Assembly: GCF_007655135.1 (NCBI RefSeq)
Contig: NC_045129.1
Location: 5,208,001-5,272,000, forward strand
DNA from: Punica granatum
Lineage: Eukaryota; Streptophyta; Magnoliopsida; Myrtales; Lythraceae
Reading direction: 5' to 3'
DNA: 64,000 nucleotides
The position numbers were made by a program, and so were the translations under genes. The notes beneath the pieces are model-generated. The model saw only the letters and a list, made by a program, of their open reading frames with translations. It was not told where the DNA came from and did no database searches. Shown one piece after another: positions 47,776 to 59,404 of the stretch; the first letter of the stretch is position 1; the number at the start of each line of letters is the position of its first letter.

Positions 47776-50624
47776 TTAATTCATAAAGTATAGATGAGGA
47801 GGCAGCCTAGGCTTAGGAACGGTGACAAGAGGGACCTTCCTAGGAGTTGAGAGTCCAAAGATCTCCTCCATATCCAGATCCTCGGGCCTCGTCTCTCCAG
47901 GCAGCTTCCAGTCGAACCCATGCAGGAGATTAGCTAGGCTTGCCTGGATCACCTTCAGCCCAAGGGTGTAGCCAGGGCACATACGCCGGCCTGACCCGAA
48001 TGGCAACAGCTCGAAATCCTGCCCTTTCACATCGATCGCCTTCCCAAGGAACCTCCCGGGCCTGAACTCATCAGGGTCGCCCCATATCTCAGGGTCCCGT
48101 CCGATAGACCACACGCTCACCAGGACCCTGGTGCCCTTAGGGATGTCGTAGTCGCCAATCTTGCAATCCTCCCGGCACTGCCTAGGTACGAGCATCGGAG
48201 CCACGGGGTGGAGCCTCATGGTCTCTTTGCAGATGGCATCAATGTAGGGCAAGTTCACAATGTCCTTCTCTTCGACCCACCTCTCTCTTCCGATCACCCT
48301 GTCCAGTTCTTCGGTAGCCCTTTTGAATACCTCTGGCTTCCTTAGTAATTCCGAGATCGCCCACTCCACGGTGACAGCCGAGCTCTCTGTCCCACCGGCT
48401 ATCAAGTCCTATATATAGACACACATAAACGTACATAAACCAATTGCGACAGATAAGTAAGACCAACACGTGCTAGCTTGCTCTCTCTGAAAGGGTCACT
48501 GTTAACGATTCGAGTACTATTGCATCAAATTAAAAGTTTGTGCGCCCCCAGACAAATTTGGAGTAGATATTTTTTGGGAAACAGATTTGGATTGCAGAAA
48601 GCCGCAAATCGGAATAACATGATCAGAGGCAAGAACAGTAATGAGGCAGATAAATTACATCAATAATTCAATTAGCTGGTAGAGACCGTTTCACTTAAAA
48701 AGGAAAAAGTGGTTGTAGTTGTCACCTAATTATTTGTCGATTTCGTTCATGTTCTGAAAGCAATTGAATATTTAGCGAGTCTTGGACAAGGATAAACGAA
48801 GGGAAATTAAAAAATAAAATAAAATGTCTTATTAGCGTGATAATCAAATCTGAAATATATTGATTTTAAGAGGGAATATAATTACAATTTTTTTTTAATA
48901 TGCGACTCTGGGTGTTCAATTGAACATAATATATACGATTCCACTAAGCCAGACAAGATTTTCAATTTCATCCCTCCACACCACATCATTATTTCTTGAG
49001 CCCACTTTTAGTTGAAATGACACCAATTTTCTTGTATATCTGATCTAAAGGAATTGAATGGTTAATATAACAACTATTTTGGGTGTAAAAGTTGCTTACA
49101 TGCTATCGATAATATAGTTTAGATTTTTTTCCCCATTTCTTAATGAAATTTTGACTATATTATTATCGGCTCGAGAAATCAAAAAAGGATATAGTGAGTA
49201 GCTTAGAAAACCATATATGGGATTGTCATCTCGACAACACTGAGTCTCATGAAATAAGGTCAAAGAAAACAGTGGCATTGTGTGATGGTCGTCGGTCTTC
49301 CTAATCCGTTTAAATTTATTCGAAATCTATTTTTAAAAAAATAGAAGAGCTAGCGTGCCGAAATATCTTCCAACCGGAAATAATATAATACCCCGTTGAT
49401 TGGGAATGGAAAAAACAAGAACCCCTCACATGTCATATGAAAATTGATATACATTTTTTAATCGGAATTTGAGCTTTTCCGCAAACGACGTGCAGGTCAC
49501 ATTCAGGCAAATGTCGTCCCGTTGTCCTATTATTTTGACTGTGTCATCTGATTATGCATATGCGTTGCTCCATTCGGAAACAGAGGATTTGTCTAAAACT
49601 ATTATCATTTGTATCCAGGTCAATAGGCTCATGTCATCTTGTGTCGGGTTATTATTAAAGTCGGTAATAATATAAGATATGTTCTTTGAACTACCAATAA
49701 TTGAGTTAATCAGCATACCTGAGTAAAGGCTTTAACTCCATGCCTCTCGAGCTTCACTTCGAGGTTGGGGTCATCCGCAAGCTGAAGCAGCACATCCACC
49801 ATGTCCTTGGCGACGTAGCCCTTGACGCCTCTCCTCCTCTCGTCGTGCTCATCCAAAACATGCTCCAAGAACTTGTCGAACTTCTTGCTCAACGTCTTCA
49901 TCCTCTTTACGTACCCTTCCAAGTCCAAGAAGTTGAACCACGGGATTGAGTCCCCGATGGTGAGCGCCCCATTGAGGAAAAACAGCTCGTCGAGCATCTT
50001 CTTGAACTCCTCCGGAGTCACGATCGACCCCTTAGTCTTTTGGGTGTATCTCTTCCCCAAAACCATCCGGCTGATCACGTTGAGGCTGAGATCAGACAAG
50101 TGATCCTTTAGGGTGATCGGGCTCTCCCTCAAGTCGTAGAGGTCGTGGAGGAAGGCCTTCATCTCTTCTCCCCGGATGTACTCATAAGACTCAAGGCGCT
50201 TTGCGCTGAAGAGCTCTATTATGCACATCTTGCGCGCTTGGCGCCAATATGGACCGTATTGAGACCAGGTGATGTCGGAGTAGTTGTAGGTGGTGTACTT
50301 GCCCGCGTTAAACTTGGGCCTACCCGCAAAGGTCACGTCGTGAGTCTTGAGGATCGCACGTGCCATCTCCATGGATGAGCCCACGATCACAGGGTAGGAT
50401 CCAAACTGGAGGCTCATTAAGGAGCCGTACTTCTTGGAGAGCTCATGGATGGAGCGGTGGGGCAGCAGGCTGATGAGGTTGAGGTTCCCGATGATGGGCC
50501 AAGGCTTCGGCCCGGGAGGCAAGTTGAGCTGCCAACAGCGGCGGAAGCGGCGGGAGAGGAGGATGAGGGCAAGGGTTGCTAGCCAGGCGGCAGCAGATGA
50601 GACCCAGCTGGAAGGAATGTCCAT
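47776..50624 (-). CDS. CYP71-clan cytochrome P450 (CYP92-like), copy A
   Basis: Exon 1 is 50624-49719 and exon 2 is 48408-47776, with a 1310-bp GT-AG intron in phase 0, giving 512 aa. Residues about 12-30 are a membrane anchor, followed by the proline hinge PPGPKPWPIIGN. The oxygen-binding helix reads AGGTES (306-311), ExxR is KETMRLHP (364-367), and the heme Cys446 lies in FGSGRRMCPG. The C-terminus EEIFGLSTPRKVPLVTVPKP resembles CYP92A-type enzymes, annotated in plants as flavonoid 3'-hydroxylase-like or trimethyltridecatetraene-synthase-like. The substrate cannot be told. Expected location: ER membrane, with P450 reductase. Oddities against copy B: PERF has become PGRF (Gly420), the upstream in-frame ATG used by copy B is ATT, and the TATA region reads AATATATT. 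Otherwise it is intact. The start at 50624 aligns with MDIPSSW in both copies. Confidence 0.93.
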
Positions 50625-50867
50625 AATTGAAAGGAACTGAGCAATTAATTAATTGGTAGGAAGATAAGGAAGCTTAATTGGACTAAGGATGTTTTGAAGT
50701 GTGGTGAGGTGTGTGCGGGGAATATATTGAAGGATTGAAGAACCAAAAGATAGCGGGAACTTGATATTTATTAATCATTAATTGTGTTTTATTTTGTTAT
50801 TAAAAATGGCTCTTTCCTTGAAGTTTTCCTCACCTACCAGTGTTTTGGTAACATTGCAAAACACGCA

Positions 50868-50870
<3 letters not shown>

Positions 50871-50908
<38 letters not shown>
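50871..50908. repeat. (AT)19 microsatellite upstream of P450 A
   Basis: An uninterrupted AT run. A shorter (TA)n run occupies the matching place in copy B (about 58897-58922). Confidence 0.95.
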
Positions 50909-50912
<4 letters not shown>

Positions 50913-50929
50913 TCATGTGTATTATAATA

Positions 50930-51065
50930 ATCGAGAGTGCAACGGATCTAGATTAATCCAAGTATGGATTTTCTATTTAAGAATTGAACTGAGACTTTAT
51001 TTACGGAGGACATGCGCCAAATGACTTGAACAAATCCACATTAGCAAAGATATATATTTTCTAAT
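50930..51065 (-). mobile_element. SINE-like remnant upstream of P450 A
   Basis: Minus-strand sequence resembles the tRNA-derived SINE at 60255-60420 (ggatctagattaat..., cttgaacaaatccacattag) but is partly deleted. The longer counterpart lies at 58935-59110 in copy B, so the insertion predates the duplication. Confidence 0.45.
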
Positions 51066-51519
51066 CCAACATAATATTATTTTCGGGGATTGGTATCGGA
51101 CCCCTTCATCCGATTATGAACAATTGTTTTCAAATGTGTGTGACATTATTCATATTAAACTGTGCCAACAACGACTTGTACATGTCGATAATGTCTTTCG
51201 CGCCTTGATCGATATAGCGTACAATATCAGAGGTAAGAGGTTAGTTACGTTTAATGCGGTAATAACTGATTGATGATGTTCAATCCACGTTTTCATGTTG
51301 ATCATGACATTGAAAGTGTATATATTGATGTGCATGTGGATGTATGCAACGATTTGTCGATGTATTATGGCGGCACTCTGTTTTGGTCCATCGACTTCAG
51401 AGAAGGGTAAAATCGTCATTTTTGTCATTCATCATAGGGAAGTATTTTCAGCTAATTACTCGAACATTCACAATTTTTGAAAATTGGGCATTTTTCTAAT
51501 TCGGAGCCAATTTTATGAT

Positions 51520-52025
51520 TTTTTAGAAAAAAACTCCACGAGACATTTATAAATTTCACACGCATCAGCTTCAGTTTTCAAAATCCGAAGCAAAACTGGA
51601 GGTCGAAAAATATTTTTATGCACAAAATTGATCCCTGAGTTTTTCCGAATGCAATGATAGTTTCGGATCATTTTTTCGATACTCGAGTGAAAAGATGAGA
51701 ATTTCAAGCCTACGCGCATTTATTTTAATTTTTCAAAATTCAGGATGATATTATAGACTAAAAAAATATTTTTCGACATAATATCGATCCCTGAATTTTT
51801 CTGAACACAACGGTGATCTCAGATCATCTTTCGGGTATTCGATCGAAAAGACAAGAATTCCAAGTCTTACGCGCATCAATTTGGATTTTTTAAAAATTCG
51901 GGACGATGATCGGGATTGAAAAACACTTTTCTCCATAAAGACGATCCTTGAATTTTTCTTAAAGCAACGGTGTTCCTGGAACATTTTTTGAAAATCTAAT
52001 TGAAAAGATATGAATTTCGAAAATA
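51520..52025. repeat. Tandem repeat, ~156-bp period, about 3 copies
   Basis: The gatcc.tgaatttttc...gcaacggtg block starts at 51630, 51786 and 51943 (spacings 156 and 157). Shared neighbours are gaaaagac.agaatttcaag and acgcgcat. Copies are diverged but collinear. It lies just beyond the right edge of duplication copy A. Confidence 0.8.
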
Positions 52026-52234
52026 ATCGAGCAATTACGATTTATGCACGACAGAGAGTCGATGACCATTTTTATCGGGATTTGACCTCTATCGAAGCAA
52101 ATTAAAATTCTCATACAGCTGATTATTTTTCTAATCTTACAATTTTAAACCATTCTGAAAATGTCGACGAATATCGAAATATCGAATTTCACCCGCAAAC
52201 GTCCGTACGAATAAAATAATAATAATAATAAATT

Positions 52235-53870
52235 TACAAATGATCTTTCTTTATTTCCTTATCAGTTGACTTTTCTTTCTTTTTCTTTTGTCTCTTTCTT
52301 CTCCTTCCCCTTCTTCCTCTTCTTGTTCTTCCTGCGGCTGATCGGGCCCACGACCTACACACTCTGATGACTTCCTTCCATTCCTCTGTCATTCCTTTTC
52401 TTTTCTTTTCTTTTTCAGGAACCTGCAGCTTCCGATCCGGACCATCACTCAATCCCCACCTCTTCACGGCATCAGCTCTGCAGCCCTCATCCTCAGCCAC
52501 CCTGCAAGTGGCTCTGCAACTTCACGCGGCTACATCTTCCCCTCCGGATCACTCTCGTACCTGCATGAAAGACAGACATGCAATCTTGACCTTCTGATCC
52601 CTTCTCCTTCCCTTATCATGCAATCTGATCTCTTTTAACATCTGGATCTCTGACTTACGTGGGGAAAAAGAAAAGGGACAGAACAGGAAAAAAAAAAAAG
52701 AAAAAGAAAAAACCGACAGATGAGGGTCTTAGCTTTCAGCTCATTCCCGTTTTCCCTGAGCTCTGGTCCTGCGGTTCCTCATCTCGGCCTTTCGCTCTCC
52801 ACCAACAGAGGACTCAGCTCTTTTTCTACCTTCTGGCCATCACTTTTTGGCCTTTTCCTTCCCGAGCTTACAACATTCCCATCACCTCCCAGCTCATCTC
52901 CATCAATGCCAGCACCCATCCTCTTCACTCCAGCATCCATTCCCGTGATCTCCGCCCTCCTTCTTGAAAGAGAAGAGACCAGCACTTCACCATCGACGTT
53001 TTTTTTCCTTCTTCTACTCTGCTTCTTCATGACCCCGGGTTTTCTCTATAACTGCTTCAGTTTTACACGCACCAACTTCCAGTTCAGCTGCACTGCTCCC
53101 TCTTCGGTTCTCCTTCGGTTGACAAAAGCCCCCCTTCATTTTCTGTTTCTGGTCACCTCATTCGGACCTCCCATCAGTCCTTGCCTCACGAACATCCCTA
53201 CTTTTCTTCATTCTCTTTACTCTCGGTCCCCATAGCCTTCACCATTGTCACCTGCCACCTCCATCCCGTCCAGCTCTTTCTTTTTCTTCGACAACCCCTG
53301 CAACTGCCGCGCCCTCTGGATCCTTGGCTTCATCTTCTTCTTCACGACATTGTCCATCTTTCCTCGCCCTTTCACTCCCGGGTCAGAGGAGGAGGACTGA
53401 TAGCTGAGATGACGTATCCTTATCATTCACTCCTCCTCTCTCAGTCTTCTCTCGTTCAAAGGGAGGGACGGGCAAAAATGAAGACGGAGCATCCAGCCGA
53501 TTCTCTGCAAGCAACTCACTGTCATCATCATTTGCTCTTCATTCTCTCTGTCACTTTCGGCTACAACATAGCAGCATCCCCACCGTGACCTCTTTACCGA
53601 GATAAGTCACTCCTTCCTCCCACTTTCTCAGCGATTGTCCGTGTTTGCTTGTCTTTGTTTCTCTCGGTTCTGTACTGCTATCCCTCTTTCTCCTTGCAGG
53701 AAAGACCTAGGCCGCCACTGCTGTGAGGGAAGGCTCCTTATGACCTTACCTCCGCCTTTCTCAATGCAGCTGCAAGTCGAGTTATTCAGTCATATCCCTC
53801 GCCAGCCGAAGTCCAAGCTTCGGTTCCTCCGTTGCCCTTTCTGCCCATAGCCCTGTCCCGATTAATGGTG
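52235..53870. other. 1.6-kb pyrimidine-rich, GC-richer region, no clear gene
   Basis: The plus strand is dominated by C and T (cttccttcc, ctcctcctc and so on) for about 1.6 kb. This produces several overlapping open frames (52720-53235, 53181-53588) rich in Ser, Pro, Phe and Leu without domain signatures. Sequences like this occur in leaders or LTRs of large plant retrotransposons, but I found no PBS, PPT or polyprotein. Confidence 0.35.
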
Positions 53871-55444
53871 AAGTTTGGTGAGGCTCCAAGTTTCGCGACT
53901 TGTTATGTATGCTTGATGGAAGTGCTTGATTAGTTTATGTGACAGTTTTTTAATCGATTTGACTATCGTGTTTAAAAAATTGAGCCCGATGGTGTGGCCG
54001 AACTAGGGGACGTTTCTTTGTTCAATTTGTGATGTTTGAGCATGAGTTTCAGGATTTGTTGCTGCGCTTGAATGTATGGCTGAGCTGAGTGATAATTTTC
54101 GATCCGTTTGTGCATCTTCGGTTAAAAGGTGATTGACTTGGGAATACATGTATATGGATTGCATGCATGATGGTTCTTCGCCCGCTCTATAATTGTTCGA
54201 TATGGCATCAAAGGCTTGTGGTTGCGCTCTTATCATGGGCTCATTTGTGGAAGCGATAAGTTGTGCTTGCTCTTTTTTTTTTTTTTTTAATCCTTTGTCT
54301 TGGTCTTCTTTGATCTAACGTGTGAATTGTGAAGTCCCTAGAGGTCCAACATTGCGTGTTTCATCGTGTCGAACTAGATTGAACGCACTTTACATGCTGG
54401 ACCTCGTTGATTAATGGCCTTAGAAGCTCATCTTGGTCGTTCTTAAATCGTATAAAGAGCCTTTGCCATGCCTTTATGCTTTGGGGTCACTTTCTCTTAC
54501 TCATCATGCCGTTTTGGGTGTCATAGAGTCGGTATGTGCAATTTTGAAGTCACGGCCAGATTTAAATTGAGGTTTTAGAACCTGTTTTGCCAAGTATATC
54601 TTCCTTGATCCCGTTCATGACTCGAATACTTGTCTTTGCCCGGCCTCTCTCGTGTTTGTTTCTTGTCTTGTATGTCATTTCGAGCCTTGGAATGGAGAGA
54701 AGAAAGTTGGAGAGACAAGAAGATAGTAGGTCAATGCCTGTGGGTCTCAAAGACGACGTGGAGATTTACCTAGGCTTAGGTTGAGTTTCGACTTGAAGGT
54801 TGCCTTGGTATGCGGTAGTCAAGGATCTTTCGAGCTAACCCATCCTGAGAACCTCTTGGGATTAGATATGAAGCTCCATTTTAATATCATGCGATAGGTC
54901 TTCCAATGTTCGATGAATTTAACGTGATTGTGTGTCCATGGTTCATGTGTTTTAAAGTCTTACTTGTAATTTAAATTAGAACCTCACATGAGCCGGATTA
55001 ATCAAATACAGTCGGTTTAAAATTGGATTTAATTTCGAGACGGTCGGGAATTAGGGCTTTTATCGAGCGGTCCATCAATGGCTACCTCGATGGCTTGAAA
55101 CCCACAAATTAAAGTATTCGACAAATTTTAATTAACTTAAAAATTTCACACACGGAGACAAAAAGGGAAGTTTAACTTGGTTAAATAAACCACTTGGCTT
55201 TAAGCAAAAATGCATAAATCGACAAATAATCGGTAACCGTGTCGATAACTTAAGAACGGGTAATCTTGCCATTTTTCAACTCAAATTTTGCAAATTAGTG
55301 AGGCGCGTGGCCCGATGTAGCATGGATGTTCGGGAAAACTTGCGTGTCTTGACTCGGCGTTTGCTTGATTTCAGGCGGCTTGGGTTGAGATACGAGAGTT
55401 CTCTTCGGACCACTTCCGGGCAGTCTGATCGTTCTTTTGATTCC
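53871..55444. other. Spacer between P450 duplication blocks, no gene seen
   Basis: Mixed composition, with one T17 run near 54272-54288. No coding, RNA or transposon termini are recognised. Together with 51400-53870 it makes up the ~4 kb that separates the two P450 blocks and has no second copy in the window. Confidence 0.35.
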
Positions 55445-55761
55445 CTCGGGCTCGGCTTCCATATGTATCAGCTGACTGCCGTTACTATTGAAGTTTCAAT
55501 CCGATTACTGATTTCTATTTGAAACATCAAATTTAGAGACTTCTCTCCTCTTGATAAGCCACAAGAAAAAAAAAAGAAAAACAAGGATCAATTACATATG
55601 TAGCAAACCCAGCATTTTCTCTTAGTCTTACGCAGTGGGTGACAAAACATAAGACAGGCTGGTTACAATCTAAAATAACGGCTCAAAACTGATATCATAA
55701 GGACGAGGAACGTCGATCCTATAACCATCCCAAGATTGTTTAATACATAGAGCGAGATTAC

Positions 55762-58691
55762 TTAATTCGTAGAGTATAGATGAGGAGGCAGCCTAGGCTT
55801 AGGAACGGTGACAAGAGGGACCTTCCTAGGAGTTGAGAGTCCAAAGATCTCCTCCATGTCCAGATCCTCGGGCCTCGTCTCTTTGGGCAGCTTCCAGTCG
55901 AACCCATGCAGGAGATTAGCTAGGCTTGCCTGGATCACCTTCAGCCCAAGGGTGTAGCCAGGGCACATACGCCGGCCTGACCCGAATGGCAACAGCTCGA
56001 AATCCTGCCCTTTCACATCGATCACCTTCCCAAGGAACCTCTCGGGCCTGAACTCATCGGGGTCGCCCCATATCTCAGGGTCCCGTCCGATAGACCACAC
56101 GCTCACCAGGACCCTGGTGCCCTTAGGGATGTCGTAGTTGCCAATCTTGCAATCCTCCCGGCACTGCCTAGGTACGAGCATTGGGGCCACGGGGTGGAGC
56201 CTCATGGTCTCTTTGCAGATGGCATCAATGTAGGGCAAGTTCACAATGTCCTTCTCTTCGATCCACCTCTCTCTTCCAATCACCCTGTCCAGTTCTTCGG
56301 TAGCCCTTTTGAAGACCTCTGGCTTTCTCAGTAATTCCGAGATCGCCCACTCCACGGTGACAGCCGAGCTCTCAGTCCCACCGGCTATCAAGTCCTATAT
56401 ATAGACACGCATAAACGTACATAAACCAATTGCGGCAGATAAGTAAGACCAACACGTGCTAGCTTGCTCTCTCTGAAAGGATCACTGTTAATGATTCAAG
56501 TACTATTTAAAAAAAAATAGTAGTTCAATATCATAATTATTACTTTTTAATAATTATGTTATTGAATCCCGAACTGCCACTATCACTGTTAACCAATTGG
56601 TGTGTTTATTTTTTAAAAAAATTTCACCTCAATTCAACTTAAATTTACTTATATTCAATTCAATAACATAATTATTACTTTTTTTAATTTTTTTTTAAAT
56701 TTTTTTAATCATTCAATTCAATTTTTAATATTAAATTACTCTATCTATTCATTAATTTTTTACAATTCAACAACACAATCATTATTTAATCATTATTTTC
56801 TTCAAACTATTTATTATGTTTTCACATTTTTTCTCATAATTCAATAATACAATCATTACAAACTAATTAAAATCAAAACTCAACTCAACTTTAAATCCAA
56901 ACGCACTCTTAATTGTTTGTCGATTTCGTTCATGTTCTGAAAGCAATTGAAAGTTTAGAGAGTCTTGGACAACGATAAATGGAGGAAATTGAAAAATAAA
57001 ATAAAATATCTTATTAACTTGATAATTGAATCTGAAATATATTGATTGTAAGAGAGAATATAAGTCGCTGCATTACAATTTTTTTGTTTTAAATTATGCG
57101 ACCTTCGGTGTTCAATTGAACATAATATATGCGATTCCACCTATGGCCCACAAAAGCAGACAAGATTTTCAATTTCATCCCTCCACACCACATCGTTATA
57201 TCTTGAGCCCACTTTTAGTTGAAATGACACCAATTTTCTTGTATATCTGATCTAAAGGAGTTGAATGGTTAATATAACAACTATTTTGGGTGTAAATGTT
57301 GCTTCAATACCATCGATAATACAGTTAGAATTTTTTTCCCATTTCTTAATGAAATTTTGACTATATTATTATCGGCTCAAAAAAAGAAAAAAAGGATATA
57401 GCGAGTAGCTTAGAAAACCATATATGGGATTGTCATCTCGACAACACTGAGTTTCATGAAATTGGGTCAAAGAAAACAGAGGCATTGTGTGACGGTCGTC
57501 GATCTTCCTAATCCGTTTAAATTTATTCGAAATCTATTTTAAAAAACTAAAAGAGCTAGCGTCCCGTTGTTTTATTATTTTGACAGTATCATCTGATTAT
57601 GCATATATGTTGGTCCATTCGGAAACACGGGATTTGTGTAAAACTATTATCGTTTGTATTCGGGTCAATAGGCTCATGTCATCTCGTGTCGGGTTACTAT
57701 TAAAGTCGGTAATAATATAAGATCTGTTGTTTGAACTAACAATGATTGAGTTATTCAGCATTACCTGAGTAAAGGCTTTAACTCCATGCCTCTCAAGCTT
57801 CACTTCGAGGTTGGGGTCATCCGCAAGCTGAAGCAACACATCCACCATGTCCTTGGCGACGTAGCCCTCGACGCCTCTCCTCCTCTCGTCGTGCTCATCC
57901 AAAACATGCTCCAAGAACTTGTCGAACTTCTTGCTCAACGCCTTCATCCTCTTTACGTACCCTTCCAAGTCCAAGAAGTTGACCCACGGGATTGAGTCCC
58001 CAATGTTGAACGCCCCATTGAGGAGGAACAGCTCGTCGAGCATCTTCTTGAACTCCTCTGGAGTCACGATCGACCCCTCGGTCTTTTGGGTGTACTTCTT
58101 CCCCAAGACCATTCGACTGATCACGTTGAGGCTGAGATCAGACAGGTGGTCCTTTAGGGTGACCGGTCTCTCCCTCAAGTCGTAGAGGTCGCGGAGGAAG
58201 GCCTTCAACTCTTCTGCTCGGATGTACTCGTAGGACTCGAGGCGCTTTGCGCTGAAGAGCTCCATTATGCATATCTTGCGTGCCTGGCGCCAGTATGGCC
58301 CGTATTGGGACCAGGTGATGTCACAGTAGTTGTAAGTGGTGTACTTGCCCGCGTTAAACTTGGGCCTGCCCGCAAAGGTCACGTCGTGGGTCTTGAGGAT
58401 CGCACGTGCCATCTCCACGGACGAGCCCACGATCACAGGGTAGGATCCAAACTGGAGGCTCATTAAGGAGCCATACTTCTTGGAGAGCTCACAGATGGAA
58501 CGGTGGGGCAGCGGGCCGATGAGGTTGAGGTTCCCAATGATGGGCCAGGGCTTCGGCCCGGGAGGCAAGTTGAGCTGCCAACGGCGGCGGAGGTGGCGGG
58601 AGAGGAGGATGAGGGCAAGGGTTGTTAGCCATGCGGCAGTATATGAGGCCCAGCTGGAAGGAATGTCCATCATTGAAAGGAACTGAGCCAT
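55762..58691 (-). CDS. CYP71-clan cytochrome P450 (CYP92-like), copy B
   Basis: Exon 1 is 58691-57765 and exon 2 is 56394-55762, with a 1370-bp phase-0 GT-AG intron. It gives 519 aa from the first ATG (MAQFLSMMDIPSSW) or 512 from the Met that aligns with copy A. The same landmarks are present: N-terminal anchor, PPGPKPWPIIGN hinge, AGGTES, KETMRLHP and the FGSGRRMCPG heme loop. PERF is intact (FRPERF). A clean TATATATA lies 75 bp upstream of the first ATG. The intron has gained a MITE. All canonical P450 motifs are intact, so copy B is the more conventional gene of the pair. As for copy A, CYP92-like assignment comes from the C-terminal EEIFGLSTPRK block; the substrate is unknown. Confidence 0.94.
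56598..56908. mobile_element. Harbinger-like MITE in the P450 B intron
   Basis: Same family as 17405-17708, in the opposite orientation: its right end read backwards is GAGTGCGTTTGGATTTAAAG and its left end carries GGTGTGTTTATTTTTTAAAA. It is absent from the P450 A intron, where the flanking bases (acctaattatttgtcgattt) run through. Target duplication is blurred. An extra hairpin (ttcaatatcataattattac and its inverse) lies just left, at about 56525-56575. Confidence 0.75.
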
Positions 58692-58765
58692 TAATTAATT
58701 AGTAGGAAGATAAGGAAGCTTAATTGGACTAAGGATGTTGTGAAGTGTGGTGAGGTGTGTGTGGG

Positions 58766-58773
58766 TATATATA
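58766..58773 (-). promoter_or_regulatory. TATA box of P450 B
   Basis: TATATATA, 75 bp upstream of the first ATG. The aligned site in copy A (50721-50728) reads AATATATT followed by extra GC bases. Confidence 0.6.
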
Positions 58774-58934
58774 GAAGGATTGAAGAACCAAAAGAGAGTG
58801 GAAAGTTGTGTTTTATTTTGTTATTGAAAAATGGTTCTTTCCTTGAAGTTTTCCTCACCTACCAGTATTTTGGTAACATTGCAAAACACACACTCATACA
58901 TATATATATATATATATATATTATAATACTCGAG

Positions 58935-59110
58935 AGCCTAATGGATCTAGATTAATTCAGTTTGAACTGGACTGGTTCATTAAAAGAGTAAAACATTTCA
59001 AGTATGTATTTTTTCTATTCACAAGAATTGAATTAAGATTTTATTTAAGAGAAACATCGGCTGAATAACTTGAATCAATTCATATTGGTAAACATATATC
59101 TTTTCTCATC
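58935..59110 (-). mobile_element. SINE-like unit upstream of P450 B
   Basis: Minus-strand tRNA-derived SINE resemblance (…cttgaatcaattcatattgg on the plus strand, tail-side ggatctagattaattcagtt). It is shared with copy A in reduced form and with the clearer unit at 60255-60420. Confidence 0.45.
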
Positions 59111-59404
59111 CAACATAACATTATTTTCGGGGATTGGTATCAGACCCCTTCATCTGATTATGAACAATTGTTTTCAAATAATGGGTAAAACATTATTCAT
59201 CTCGAACTGGACCAACATACATGTTGATACTGTCTTTAGCGCCTTGATCGATCGAGTGTACAATATCAGAGGGAAGAGGTTAATTACTTTTAATGTGGTA
59301 ATAATTGATCGATGACGTTCAGTCCACGTTTTCTTGTTGATCATGGCATTGAAAGTATATATATTGATGTACATATGGATGTATGCAACTATTCGTCGGT
59401 GTAT

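Larger units (their letters stand above)
47465..51400. repeat. Segmental duplication, copy A (contains P450 A)
   Basis: This block matches 55445-59404 nearly base for base through 3' flank, both exons, intron and about 750 bp of upstream DNA. The left edge is near gggctcggc (47465) and the right edge near gatgtatgcaac (51340-51400). Large differences are a ~160-bp segment at 49358-49517 present only here and SINE-like or simple-repeat length changes upstream. Confidence 0.9.
55445..59404. repeat. Segmental duplication, copy B (contains P450 B)
   Basis: Counterpart of 47465-51400 in the same orientation, with a copy-to-copy offset of about 8.0 kb. It differs by a MITE and hairpin-rich insertion in the intron (about 56500-56908), by lacking the 160-bp intron segment, and by a fuller SINE-like unit upstream. 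Confidence 0.9.

Noticed and set aside
52720..53235. 171-codon Ser/Pro/Phe-rich frame
   Set aside because: Composition follows the pyrimidine-rich DNA. Several equally long overlapping frames exist and none has a domain.
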